Program-made: the position numbers and the translations under genes | Origin: Actinomycetes bacterium | GTDB lineage: Bacteria; Actinomycetota; Acidimicrobiia; Acidimicrobiales; Palsa-688 | Direction: 5' to 3' | Assembly (NCBI GenBank): GCA_021838445.1 | Contig: JAKCDU010000002.1 | Location: forward strand, 98,012 to 162,011 | Length of the DNA: 64,000 bases | Notes under the pieces: generated by a model | Database searches by the model: none | Seen by the model: the letters and a program-made list of their open reading frames with translations, nothing else | What the model was told of the DNA's origin: nothing | Part shown: positions 16,353 to 25,400 of the stretch, piece by piece | Numbering within the stretch: the stretch's first letter is position 1 | Layout: every line of letters begins with the position of its first letter

Positions 16353-16790
16353 GTGAGCGAACCGAGAGTCACAGAGACCAAGCTCGAGTTTCCTTACAGC
16401 CGAACGCTCGGACCCGTCGTCGGGGCGTTCCTCGCGGGTCTTCGGGAGGGGAAGCTGTATGGGATCCGAGGTAAGGACGGGCGGGTTCTGACCCCGCCCC
16501 TCGAGTACGACCCGGAGACGGGCGAATCGCTCGGCACCGACCTGGTGCCGGTGGGACCCGAGGGCACGGTGGTGGCCTGGACGTGGGTGGACCAGCCGAG
16601 CCCCAAGCATCCACTGACCCACCCTTTTTCCTTCGCCCTGGTCAAGCCCGACGGGGCCGACACGCCCCTGGTGAGCCCCGTCGATGCCGGGTCGAGCGAC
16701 CGCATGTCCACCGGCATGAAGGTCCGGCCCCGCTTCAACCCCGAGCCTCACGGCCTGATCACCGACCTCACCTGGGAGCCAGTGGCATGA
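16353..16790 (+). CDS. DUF35/OB-fold type acyl-CoA-binding partner protein (zinc-less)
   Basis: A 145-residue protein with OB-fold-like spacing: TKLEFPYSRTLGPVVGAFLAGLREGKLYGIR, then TPPLEYDPETGE, GPEGTVVAWTW and HPFSFALVKPDGADTPL, then MSTGMKVRPRFN. These resemble a DUF35 protein that has lost the cysteine zinc ribbon. DUF35 proteins are partners of thiolase-like aldolases such as Ltp2-ChsH2. The following gene encodes a second DUF35 protein with zinc cysteines, overlapping by ATGA. I recall the mycobacterial counterpart Rv3521 as a single protein of about 300 residues, close to the sum of these two, so the pair may be its split form. GTG 16353 is chosen because upstream codons would overlap the operator. 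Confidence 0.75.
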   Translation: MSEPRVTETKLEFPYSRTLGPVVGAFLAGLREGKLYGIRGKDGRVLTPPLEYDPETGESLGTDLVPVGPEGTVVAWTWVDQPSPKHPLTHPFSFALVKPDGADTPLVSPVDAGSSDRMSTGMKVRPRFNPEPHGLITDLTWEPVA

Positions 16791-17329
16791 CCGACACCCC
16801 GAAAGAACACATGGTCATGGAGCATCTCGTGACCCTGACCTATCACGAGCGGCTCACCGAGAACCTCAACCGTTACGCCGACAACCTTCTCGAGGGCCGC
16901 ATCATCGGCGCCAAGTGCCCGTCGTGCGGACGGGTGTTCGTTCCCTCCAAGGGCTACTGCTCGCTGTGCGTGGTTCCCACCACCGAGGCCGACGAGGTGG
17001 AGGTCCCCGACACCGGGATAGTCACCGGCTTCACGATCGTCTCCCCGGTCAACTACTACGGGCAGAAGAAGACCGAGCCGTTCGTGTTCGCGTCGGTGCT
17101 CCTCGACGGGGCCGACACGACCCTCGGGGGCATGGACATCACCGGCGTCCCCCATTCCGAGCTGCGCAGCGGCCTGCGGGTCAAGGCCAAGTGGAAGCCC
17201 CGCGAGGAGCGCTCGGTGGAAGGCATGAGCAACCGGGGCTGGGGTGGCTTCGGTGACGTGGTCGAGTCATTCGAAGTCACCGGCGAACCCGACGCCGATG
17301 AGGAAACCTACAAGGAGCACCTGTTCTGA
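16787..17329 (+). CDS. DUF35 protein with zinc ribbon and OB fold
   Basis: A 180-residue protein. A rubredoxin-like zinc ribbon is formed by C44, C47, C58 and C61 (CPSCG, CSLC), followed by the OB-fold core (VPDTGIVTGFTIVSP, PFVFASVLLDGADTTLGG). Such proteins bind the acyl-CoA and are obligate partners of Ltp2-type aldolases and of some thiolases. Its ATG overlaps the previous stop (ATGA) and its TGA shares a base with the next ATG (TGATG), so four genes are translated as a block. It probably forms a complex with one or both thiolase-fold proteins downstream. Confidence 0.88.
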   Translation: MTDTPKEHMVMEHLVTLTYHERLTENLNRYADNLLEGRIIGAKCPSCGRVFVPSKGYCSLCVVPTTEADEVEVPDTGIVTGFTIVSPVNYYGQKKTEPFVFASVLLDGADTTLGGMDITGVPHSELRSGLRVKAKWKPREERSVEGMSNRGWGGFGDVVESFEVTGEPDADEETYKEHLF

Positions 17330-18396
17330 TGCCCGCCACCGACATAGCCATAGTCGGCTTCGCCCAGAGCCCGTCGCTTCGCGACGCCAACCCCAGCGAG
17401 GTCCAGCTCCTGGTCCCCGTGGTCACCCAGGCCATCGAGATGGCCGGCATCAACCGCCGCGAGATCGGCTTCACGTGTGCCGGCAGCTGCGACTACCTGA
17501 CCGGCGGACCTTTCGCCTTCGTGTCCAACCTCGAAGCGGCCGGTGCCTGGCCGCCCATCTCGGAATCGCACGTCGAAGCCGACGGGGCGTGGGCCATGTA
17601 CGAGGCCTGGATGCGCCTGCAAGAGGGGGACATCGACATCGCCCTGGCCTTCGGCTCGGGCAAGTCCTCGCCGTCCAATCCGGCGGAGGTGTGGGCCCAG
17701 CAGCTCGACCCCTACTATCTGGCGCCCCTCGGGGTGGACCCGATCTCCCTGGCCGGCATCCAGGCCCGGGCTCTGCTCGACTCGGGCAAAGCCACCGAGG
17801 AGGACTTCGCCAAGGTCGTCGTCAACAGCCGCCGCAACGCCGCCGCCAACCCCAACGCCCAGCTCAAAGACGCCGACACCACCGTGGAGGCCCTTCTGGC
17901 CGAACCGTACTTCCGCACGCCCCTGCGCAAGCATGACTGCCCGCCCATCTCCGACGGGGCGGTGGCGGTCGTCATGGCCCGTGGCGACAAGGCCCGCGAG
18001 CTGTGCTCCCGGCCGGCGTGGATCCGCGGCATGGATCACCGCATCGAGGCCCACCAGCCCGGCGTGCGGGACCTCACTTCGTCGCCGTCCACGGCTCTGG
18101 CCGCCCGCAAGGCCGGCTACGACGGTGGCCCGCTCGACGTGGTGGAACTGTCGGGTACGTTCAGCCCCCAGGAACTGATCCTCCTCGACGCTCTCGGCCT
18201 GTCGCTCGACGGCGACACCAAGGTCAACCCGTCCGGGGGGGCCCTGGCCGGCAATCCCATAATGGCCGTCGGGCTGGTCCGCATCGTCGAGGCCGCGGCC
18301 CGCATCATCGACGGATCCGCCAACCGGGTCCTGGCCCACGCCACCGGAGGACCTCTGCTCCAGCAGAACCTCGTCTGCCTCATGGAGGGGGAGTGA
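17329..18396 (+). CDS. ltp4: Thiolase-fold sterol side-chain aldolase, Ltp4-like
   Basis: A 355-residue thiolase-superfamily protein of the lipid-transfer-protein/Ltp subgroup (IAIVGFAQSP at the N-terminus; VNPSGGALAGNPIMAVG and LAHATGGPL at the C-terminus). The nucleophilic cysteine expected in CxSG is absent; the equivalent segment reads VEADGAWAM. Loss of this cysteine is a mark of Ltp2-type retro-aldolases rather than true thiolases. The length matches what I remember for Ltp4 (354 residues). Ltp3 and Ltp4 have been shown in Rhodococcus to be needed for C24-branched sterol side chains, releasing a ketone or aldehyde from the beta-hydroxyacyl-CoA. Assignment to Ltp4 is by context and length. 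Confidence 0.8.
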   Translation: MPATDIAIVGFAQSPSLRDANPSEVQLLVPVVTQAIEMAGINRREIGFTCAGSCDYLTGGPFAFVSNLEAAGAWPPISESHVEADGAWAMYEAWMRLQEGDIDIALAFGSGKSSPSNPAEVWAQQLDPYYLAPLGVDPISLAGIQARALLDSGKATEEDFAKVVVNSRRNAAANPNAQLKDADTTVEALLAEPYFRTPLRKHDCPPISDGAVAVVMARGDKARELCSRPAWIRGMDHRIEAHQPGVRDLTSSPSTALAARKAGYDGGPLDVVELSGTFSPQELILLDALGLSLDGDTKVNPSGGALAGNPIMAVGLVRIVEAAARIIDGSANRVLAHATGGPLLQQNLVCLMEGE

Positions 18397-18398
18397 CC

Positions 18399-19550
18399 AT
18401 GTCCAACGAGAGATGCGCCATCATCGGCGTAGGCCAGACCAACTTCAAGAAGCGGCGCGACGACGTGTCCATGCCAGGCCTGCTGCGCGAGGCCATCGAC
18501 CGGGCCCTCGAAGACGCCGAGTTGACCCTGAGAGACGTCGACGCGGTGGTCATCGGCAAGGCCCCCGACGCCTTCGAAGGGGTGGTGACCCCGGAGATCT
18601 TCCTGGCCGACGCTCTGGGCGCGACCAACAAGCCCCTGCTTCGGGTTCACACCGCCGGCTCGGTCGGGGGCTCGACGTGCATCGTCGGTGCCCACCACGT
18701 GATCGCCGGTATCCACGGCACGGTCCTGGCCGTTTCCTGGGAGAAGCAGTCCGAGGGCAACGCCCAGTGGGGCCTGGCCGGCGGCCGGTCGGGCGGCATC
18801 GGAGCCGGTGGCGCCTTCGCCCCGTGGATGCGGGCCTACATCGAGCGGTCGGGCGCCCCCGAGTACATCGGGTGGATGGTCGCGGTCAAGGACCGGCGCA
18901 ACGCGGCGAAGAACCCATACGCCCACCTGAAGATGCCCGACATCACCTTGGAGCAGGTGAAGGAGTCCCCGATGCTGTGGGACCCCATCCGCTTCCAGGA
19001 GTCCTGTCCGTCCTCCGACGGTGCGTGCGCGGTGATCCTCACCAACGAGGAGGGGGCCAGGCGGTCCTCCAAGCCGGCGGCGTGGTTCCACGGCCTTTCG
19101 GTCAAGAGCGAGTTGTCCAACTTCCCGGGTCGCAACCCGGTGAAGCCCCAGGCCGGCGTCGAGTGCGCCCACGACGTCTACCGCCAGGCGGGGATCACCA
19201 ATCCCCGGTCGGAGATCGACGTGGCCGAGCTGTACGTTCCCTTCTCCTGGTACGAGCCCATGTGGCTCGAGGGTCACGACATCGCCGGTCCCGGCGAGGG
19301 CTGGAAGATGGTCGACTCGGGAGAGACCGACCTCGGGGGCAACTTCCCCGTGAACCCGTCGGGCGGGGTGTTGTCGACCAACGCCATCGGCGCTTCGGGC
19401 ATGGTCCGCTTCGCCGAGGCCGCCCTGCAGGTTCGGGGACTGGCCGGTGAGCACCAGATTCCCGGTGTCCGCACGGCGCTGGCCCAGGCCTATGGCGGGG
19501 CCGCCAACTACTTCGCCATGGGGGTGCTGCGCACCACCCCTCCGCAGTAG
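18399..19550 (+). CDS. ltp3: Thiolase-fold sterol side-chain aldolase, Ltp3-like
   Basis: A 383-residue thiolase-superfamily protein (CAIIGVGQTNF start, LREAIDRALEDAEL, FPVNPSGGVLSTNAIGASGM, ALAQAYGGAANYFA). Its CxSG position reads AGSVGGSTCIVG, with no cysteine at the usual nucleophile place, so it too is probably an aldolase or a partner subunit. It follows the Ltp4-like gene as in mycobacteria. The ATG at 18399 has a GGAGGGGGAG ribosome site; GTG 18393 (GTGA overlap) is an alternative adding two residues. It is the last gene of the operon and is followed by a strong hairpin. Confidence 0.8.
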   Translation: MSNERCAIIGVGQTNFKKRRDDVSMPGLLREAIDRALEDAELTLRDVDAVVIGKAPDAFEGVVTPEIFLADALGATNKPLLRVHTAGSVGGSTCIVGAHHVIAGIHGTVLAVSWEKQSEGNAQWGLAGGRSGGIGAGGAFAPWMRAYIERSGAPEYIGWMVAVKDRRNAAKNPYAHLKMPDITLEQVKESPMLWDPIRFQESCPSSDGACAVILTNEEGARRSSKPAAWFHGLSVKSELSNFPGRNPVKPQAGVECAHDVYRQAGITNPRSEIDVAELYVPFSWYEPMWLEGHDIAGPGEGWKMVDSGETDLGGNFPVNPSGGVLSTNAIGASGMVRFAEAALQVRGLAGEHQIPGVRTALAQAYGGAANYFAMGVLRTTPPQ

Positions 19551-19576
19551 TCGGGACGCCGCGGGTCCGACCGCGC

Positions 19577-19608
19577 GAGGAAGGGGCCCCCTCGGGGGCC
19601 CCTTCCTC
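19577..19608. terminator. Perfect 14-bp hairpin after the aldolase operon
   Basis: GAGGAAGGGGCCCC pairs perfectly with GGGGCCCCTTCCTC around a CTCG loop. A few bases later the plus strand has a short T run (CGGTTTT). It lies between two converging genes and probably terminates both. Confidence 0.8.
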
Positions 19609-19666
19609 CTCTACGGTTTTGCGGTCGGTGACCCGACGCCACCCTGACGCCCCAGGGGGGCGGTTG

Positions 19667-20920
19667 CTACAGGCCCTTGCCGGCGCCGCGCAGCAGCGCC
19701 TCGTTGGGCTCGTCGGGGAGACCGTCGAGAGGCTGCGACAGCTCTTCCACGGTCGGGCCGAACTGCCGGGCCCGATCGGCCAGAGCGGCCATGTCGAACC
19801 CGTAGAGCTTGGCGCAGTTCTCGCCGAGGATGCGCGACATCTCGGCGGGCGCCACCCCGGGGAAGACCTGGCGCAGGTGCTCACGGGTGTAGGGGTGGGT
19901 GCCCTCGTCGTGGGGGTAGTCCGAGCCCCACATGAAACGGTCGGGTGCGACGAACTCCCGGAAGTCGGCGTCTTCGGGCCGCGGCTGCGAGACGCCCATC
20001 CACACGTTCTGGGCGAAGTACTCCGAGGCCAGGTGATTGAGCTTGTGGGCGTCGTCGTAGCGGATCTCACCGGTCTGGCCGGTCTTGCGGATCTGGTCGA
20101 TGGTGGCGTCCAGCCGCTTGAGAAGGGGCGGCACCCAGGCGCCGCCGGTCTCGGTGATGGCCATCTTGAGGCGGGGGAAGCGCTCGAAGATGCCGCCCAG
20201 GATGAAGTGGACGAACGGCCGCTGCGAGTAGAAGCCGACCTCGTTGATGTAGAGGAGCATGGAGAAGGGGTAGTTGCCGTAGTTGGGCACCCCGGTCCCG
20301 CCGTGCACGTTGACCACCACGTCGAGATCCTGGATGACCTCCCACAGACGGTCGTACTCGGGATCGTAGAGCGGCTTGACCCACTTGCAGTCGGGCGGCA
20401 CGTTGGGGAGCAGGATCCCGCCCCGCAGCCCGTGCTCCTTGATCCACTTGACGTCGGCGATGGCGTCGTCGATGTCGTTGAGGAAGATCTGCCCGATGCC
20501 GGCCCGGCGCTCGGGGTACTGGTTGCAGAAATCGACCAGCCAGCGGTTGTGGGCCCTTATCCCGGCCAGGCGCTTCTCGTAGTACTCGGGCTCGGGCGGC
20601 CCGGCGAAGAGGACGAACGACGGGAAGAACGGGGGAACGGTGTTGGGGAAGATGACCTCGCCCACCACACCGTCGGCTTCCTGCTGGGAGTTACGCATCT
20701 CGTTGTCCCAGTTGCGGTAGCGACGGGTGTCACCGAGATCCTTGAACGGGTTCTTGTACCTGTTGCGCCAGGCGTCGAACTCCTCGAGGTAGGCGGGATC
20801 GAGATACTCCCGGTACTGGGCGTGACTTCCACCGGCGTGGCTGTCAGCCGTGATGATGGTGTAGTGGCCGTCGGTGCGGTCGAGGGCCTCGACACCTGTG
20901 CTCTGGGTGACCGTACTCAT
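19667..20920 (-). CDS. Amidohydrolase family 2 metal-dependent hydrolase
   Basis: A 417-residue TIM-barrel hydrolase of the amidohydrolase_2 (ACMSD-like) family. Conserved elements are ITADSHAGG near the N-terminus, VVVNVHGGTG, FERFPRLKMAITETGGAW and FMWGSDYPHDEGTHPYTREH near the C-terminus. The family includes hydrolases and decarboxylases with one catalytic metal; the substrate here is unknown. Paralogues are common in actinobacterial aromatic and steroid gene clusters. ATG 20920 is chosen because TACGAT ends 6 nt upstream; GTG 20926 is in frame but overlaps this spacing. It is divergent from the carboxylesterase gene, with a KstR-like palindrome between them. Confidence 0.85.
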   Translation of the reverse strand: MSTVTQSTGVEALDRTDGHYTIITADSHAGGSHAQYREYLDPAYLEEFDAWRNRYKNPFKDLGDTRRYRNWDNEMRNSQQEADGVVGEVIFPNTVPPFFPSFVLFAGPPEPEYYEKRLAGIRAHNRWLVDFCNQYPERRAGIGQIFLNDIDDAIADVKWIKEHGLRGGILLPNVPPDCKWVKPLYDPEYDRLWEVIQDLDVVVNVHGGTGVPNYGNYPFSMLLYINEVGFYSQRPFVHFILGGIFERFPRLKMAITETGGAWVPPLLKRLDATIDQIRKTGQTGEIRYDDAHKLNHLASEYFAQNVWMGVSQPRPEDADFREFVAPDRFMWGSDYPHDEGTHPYTREHLRQVFPGVAPAEMSRILGENCAKLYGFDMAALADRARQFGPTVEELSQPLDGLPDEPNEALLRGAGKGL

Positions 20921-20926
20921 GCCCAC

Positions 20927-20932
20927 ATCGTA
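20927..20932 (-). promoter_or_regulatory. -10-like TACGAT, leaderless start at 20920
   Basis: On the minus strand TACGAT is followed by 6 nt and ATG 20920. The KstR-like palindrome begins at the adjacent base (20933), so a bound repressor would cover this promoter. Confidence 0.55.
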
Positions 20933-20949
20933 CTAGAATCAGCTTCTAG
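20933..20949. promoter_or_regulatory. KstR-like palindrome with longer spacer, between divergent genes
   Basis: CTAGAATCAGCTTCTAG has perfect 6-bp arms around 5 nt. The half-sites TAGAA/TTCTA are those of the sites at 14503 and 16331, but the gap is one base longer. It ends immediately before the esterase ATG at 20950 and abuts the -10 of the divergent amidohydrolase gene. TAGAAT within it could be the -10 of the esterase. Confidence 0.55.
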
Positions 20950-22434
20950 ATGAAAGTCGAACTGGACACTGCGCTGGGTAGGGTCCGAGGTACACGGGAT
21001 GACCGCGGCCTCGAGACCTACCGAGGAATTCCCTATGCCCAACCTCCCACCGGGCCTTGGCGGTTCAAGGCACCCCGCCCTCCGACCGGCTGGAGCGGGG
21101 TGCTCGACGCCACCTCGCCCGGGCCCTCACCGGTGCAATCGGGCTCCAGTATGTTCAGCGGTGTGCTCCCCGGCAATCGAGTGGAGCGGGTCGAGGAGGA
21201 CTGTCTCACCCTGGACGTGTGGACGCCCTCGAGCGGCGACGGCGTGAGCCGGCCGGTGATGGTGTGGATCTGCGGGGGTGCCTTCATGACCGGTGGCAGC
21301 GCCATCGAGACCTACGACGGCAGCGCCTTGGCCGCGACCCAGGACGTGGTGGTGGTGTCGGTCAACTACCGCCTCGGCGCCCTCGGTTTCCTCTGGGTGG
21401 ATGGAGGCGACTCCAACTGCGGGCTTCGGGACCAACTCGAGGCTCTGCGTTGGGTGGGCCGCCACATCGCCTCCTTCGGCGGGGACCCCGAGCGCATCAC
21501 CGTCTTCGGGGAGTCGGCGGGGGCCGGCTCCATCCTCCACATGCTGCCGGCGGCGGCCCGGGAGGGGCTGGTGGCGCGGGCCATTCTGCAGAGCCCCGGC
21601 GTGGAGCACACCCAGACCCCCGAGGTGGCCGAGCAGGTCAAGCGGGCGGTGAGGACCGCGGCCGGGGTCGGCCGGGACGCCGATCTGGGGGACCTGTCGT
21701 GGGGCGCGCTCCTCGACGCCCAGGAGAGCGCGGTGCTCGCCTTGATGGGCTCGGTCAGCGCCATGCCCTACCACCCTGTCGTCGACGGAGATCTGCTGGC
21801 TCACAAGCCCGGGGTGGCCTGGCAGGCCCCCGGCGTCGATCTGATGTTCAGCTGGACGGCCGAGGAGATGCGCCTCTACCCCGATCCTGGGGCGGCCGAC
21901 GAGGCCGGGCTCCTGGCCCGGGTCCGGGGCCTGATCGAGCGGCGCAACGGTGCCGACCCCGGCGACGAGGTTGCCCGGCGGCTGGTCTCGTTCTACGCCG
22001 ACCGGGGTTCCGGGCCCGACGTGTGGGCGGCCATCCAGACCGACGCGCTCATGCTGCTGCCGGCCCGTCGGGTGCTGTCGTTCCCCGGGGTGTCGGCCCA
22101 CGTGGCCCAGTTCGACTGGGGGGCCACCGGGGGCGAGTGGCGCAGGGGGGCGTTCCACGCCATCGACCTGCCCTTCACCTTCGCCACCTTGGACCGCTGC
22201 GGCTGGCTGGACTTCCTCGGTGCCGGGGGCGGCAACGACCGGGGGGCCATTGCGGTGGCCGACGCCCACATGGCCGCTTGGGGGGCCTTCGCCCGCCGCG
22301 GGGACCCCGGGTGGGGACGGTATCCCGACGAGGTGATGCACTTCGACGCCGAGTGCCGGGTCACCGGAGACCCTCTGGTGGAGGCGGCAACCGCCTGGCA
22401 GGGCCTGTGGGACCCCGACGGACGGCAGATGTGA
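20950..22434 (+). CDS. Type B carboxylesterase
   Basis: A 494-residue alpha/beta-hydrolase. Hallmarks are YRGIPYAQPPTGPWRFK, EDCLTLDVWTP, the nucleophile elbow GESAGAGS, a charged SWTAEEMRLYP and the GAFHAIDLPF segment that carries the catalytic histidine. It has no signal peptide, so it is probably cytoplasmic. Such enzymes hydrolyse carboxylic esters of broad range. Position behind a KstR-like palindrome suggests release of esterified sterols or lactones for the catabolic pathway, but this is inference. It converges on the GH38 gene with only 4 bp between the stops. Confidence 0.9.
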   Translation: MKVELDTALGRVRGTRDDRGLETYRGIPYAQPPTGPWRFKAPRPPTGWSGVLDATSPGPSPVQSGSSMFSGVLPGNRVERVEEDCLTLDVWTPSSGDGVSRPVMVWICGGAFMTGGSAIETYDGSALAATQDVVVVSVNYRLGALGFLWVDGGDSNCGLRDQLEALRWVGRHIASFGGDPERITVFGESAGAGSILHMLPAAAREGLVARAILQSPGVEHTQTPEVAEQVKRAVRTAAGVGRDADLGDLSWGALLDAQESAVLALMGSVSAMPYHPVVDGDLLAHKPGVAWQAPGVDLMFSWTAEEMRLYPDPGAADEAGLLARVRGLIERRNGADPGDEVARRLVSFYADRGSGPDVWAAIQTDALMLLPARRVLSFPGVSAHVAQFDWGATGGEWRRGAFHAIDLPFTFATLDRCGWLDFLGAGGGNDRGAIAVADAHMAAWGAFARRGDPGWGRYPDEVMHFDAECRVTGDPLVEAATAWQGLWDPDGRQM

Positions 22435-22438
22435 GCTT

Positions 22439-25400
22439 CTAGCGGCACCCGAACCGGAGGGTCACCAGCTCGAACGGCCGCAGCGCCAGCCGCACGGAGC
22501 GGCCGGTGTGGTCGAGGGTGGCGACGGGCTGCTCGAGCAGGTCGGTCCGGACCACGACGTCGAACGGCTGGTGCCATGTGACCGTGACCGGCTGGCGGGA
22601 GCCGTGGACCTCGCACAGGCGTAGCACCACGCCGTCGCCCTGCTCGGGCCGCTTCACCGCTTCGATGCTGACCCCGGGCCGGTCGACCTCGACCAGCCGA
22701 CCCGCCCCCCGGACCCTCCCGTCGCGGATCTCCAGTGGCAGGTTGAGAGCCTCGGCCTCCTCCACGACCCGTCCCTCCCGGTGGTCACCGGGATGGGCCA
22801 GGAGCGAGTAGGTGAAGCGGTGCAGGCCCCGATCGGCGTTCGGATCGGGGAATCCCGGTCCGCGCAGCAAAGACAGCCGCAGGGTGTGACCGCGCACGTC
22901 GTAGCCGTACTTGCAGTCGTTGAGCAGGGCCGCGCCGTACCCGGGCTCACCGAGGTGGGCCCACCGGTGGCCGCACACCTCGAACCGGGCGCGGTCCCAG
23001 CTGGTGTTGGCGTGAGTCGGACGTTCGACGTAGCCGTGCTGGATTTCGTAGGCGGCCCGCTCGGCGCGCACCGCCACGGGGAACGCGACCTTCAAGAAGC
23101 GGTGGCGTTCCTGCCAGTCGATCTCGGTCAGGAAATCGATCCGCCGGGCGCCGGCTCGGAGCCGTACGGTCTGGCTGAGCGTCGATCCGGTGCCGAAGCG
23201 GCGGGAGAATCCCAGGGCGGCGCGAAGGGGCCGCTGCTCGACGATCCTCGGGGCTTGGTCGAGCGGCCCGTCGAGGTCTTCGACGCGCTCCAGGTAGTCG
23301 AAGTCGACATCCCAGGCGTCGAAGGCTTTCGGATGATCCTCGTGGAGCTGGAAGAGGTTGGCCCGCTCCCCCGCGGCGACCACCTCGCGACCTTCGGCGT
23401 GGTCCCAGATGGAGGTGACCAGACCGCGATCGTCGAGGGTCACCCTCACGATGCCATTGTCGAGATGGGTGGGGCCGGCGGCGACGGGCCGCGGTGCGCC
23501 ACCACGGGGACCGCGGGGGGCTAGCGGGGCCCAGCCGCAGCCCGCCACCTCGACCCAGGCGAGCTCGCCGGGGCGCACCTCGACGACCTCGGCGCGGTCG
23601 TAGCTCGACGGGTTGAACACGGCGCGGTGGGCGCCGTCGGGGGGTGCCAGGTCGGACAGGGCGGCGTCTATGACCTCCCGGCCGCCCTCGAGCACCCCCC
23701 GGTGATCGACCGCCGCGTCGCGGTACACCCAGGCGATGCTCGATCCGGGGATGATGTCGTGGAACTGATTGAGCAGGAGCAGCTCCCAGAGCGCGTCGAG
23801 GCGGCCCTGTAGCTGCGGTCCGCCGCGTCCGGCCGCCACCGACCACAGCTCGGCGGCGCGCAGCGCCTCCTCGGCCCGGCGGTTGGCGAGCTTCACATCG
23901 GCGTGGGTCGTGGCCGTGGCCCGGTGGGCCTCGAGGTACAGCTCCCCCACCCAGGTCGCCAGACCGGCCCGCTCGGCTTCTTGGCGCAGCGCGTCGAGGA
24001 AGGTATCGAGGCGGCCCAACGACATCCGGGGCAGGCCGTCGATGTCGGCCAGGCGGCGGGCCGCCTCGATCTGGTGGGCGGCGGGGCCGCCGCCCCCGTC
24101 GCCATAACCGAAGGGATAGAGGGTGTGGCCGCTGCGGGCACCGTCGGCGAAGTTGCGATCGTCGGCGAGCAGCTCGGGGACCGACACCGAGCCGTTGTAA
24201 GTCGCCGCTGGCGGGAAGTGGGCCAGCACCCGACTGCCGTCGTGGCCCTCCCACCAGAAGGTGCTGTGAGGGAAGGTGTTGGTGTCGTTCCAGCTCATCT
24301 TCTGGGTGATGAGGACGTCGACGCCGACCCCTCGGGCGATCTGGGGCAGGGCCGCCGAGTAACCGAACACGTCGGGTATCCACATCTCCCGGGCGCCCAC
24401 CCCGAACTCGTCGCGGAAGAAGCGTTGACCGTGCACGAACTGTCGGACCAGCGACTCACCCGACGGGATGTTGGTGTCGGACTCCACCCACATCCCCCCG
24501 ACCGGCTCCCAGCGGCCGGCCGCCACCATCGCCTGGATCTGCCGGTACAGGTCGGGGTAGTCCTCCTTGACCCACTGGTACTGGACGGCCTGGCTGCAGA
24601 CGAAGGTGTACTCGGCATAGCGCTCCAACAGCCGGAGCTGGTTGGCGAAGGACCGACCACACTTGCGCCGGGTCTCGCGCACCGGCCACAGCCAGGCCGT
24701 GTCGATGTGGGCGTGTCCGACCGCGGTGATCTGGTGGCGCCGTCCCGGTCCCGGTACCGGGCCGGCACGGTCGAGGAGAGGCCGCAGGGCGTCGCGGGCC
24801 GCACCCGTCGCCGACCGGTCGGCCCCGACCACGAGCTCCACGGCCCGGCCGAGGGCGGCCAGGGCCGGCCCCCGGCGGTCCTCCATCCACTCGGCCATCT
24901 GGATCACCACCTCCATGTCGGCGACGAGGGCCTCCATCCCCCGGTCCACCGTGGCCAGGTCGGCCCGCTCGAGGGTGTAGAGCGCCGGGCCCCGGTAGTC
25001 CGGTTCGAGGGGAGGCCAGTCCGCCCGGTCCCACGGCGGGATGGGGTTGGCCGCCGCCTCGACGTAGAAATCGACGGTGCCGTCGCGGCCGGCCAGTCCG
25101 GCGACGGGCACCTGGCGATGGTGGTGGTGCAGGCCCTGGACCGGTACCAGGTCGGGCGTCCACACCAGCCCTTCGGCGCTGAAGCCCACCACCGTGGCGC
25201 CGCCCAGGTGGACCAGGGCCACCACCTCCTGCCCGGACCACGCCGGCGGGATGGCCGAACGGAACCGGAACCAGGTGGTGGACCACATGCCGCCCCACCG
25301 CTGGCCGACGCCGAACGCCTCGAAGGGTCCGCCGACGGCGCGGGCCGGGGGCTCGGGCTCGCCGGGGAGATGCCGGGCCGACACCTCCAGGGCGACACAG

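Noticed and set aside
22947..24383. Minus-strand frame of 478 codons inside the GH38 gene.
   Set aside because: Same strand, another frame, Arg/Pro-rich composition; the GH38 frame has all catalytic motifs.
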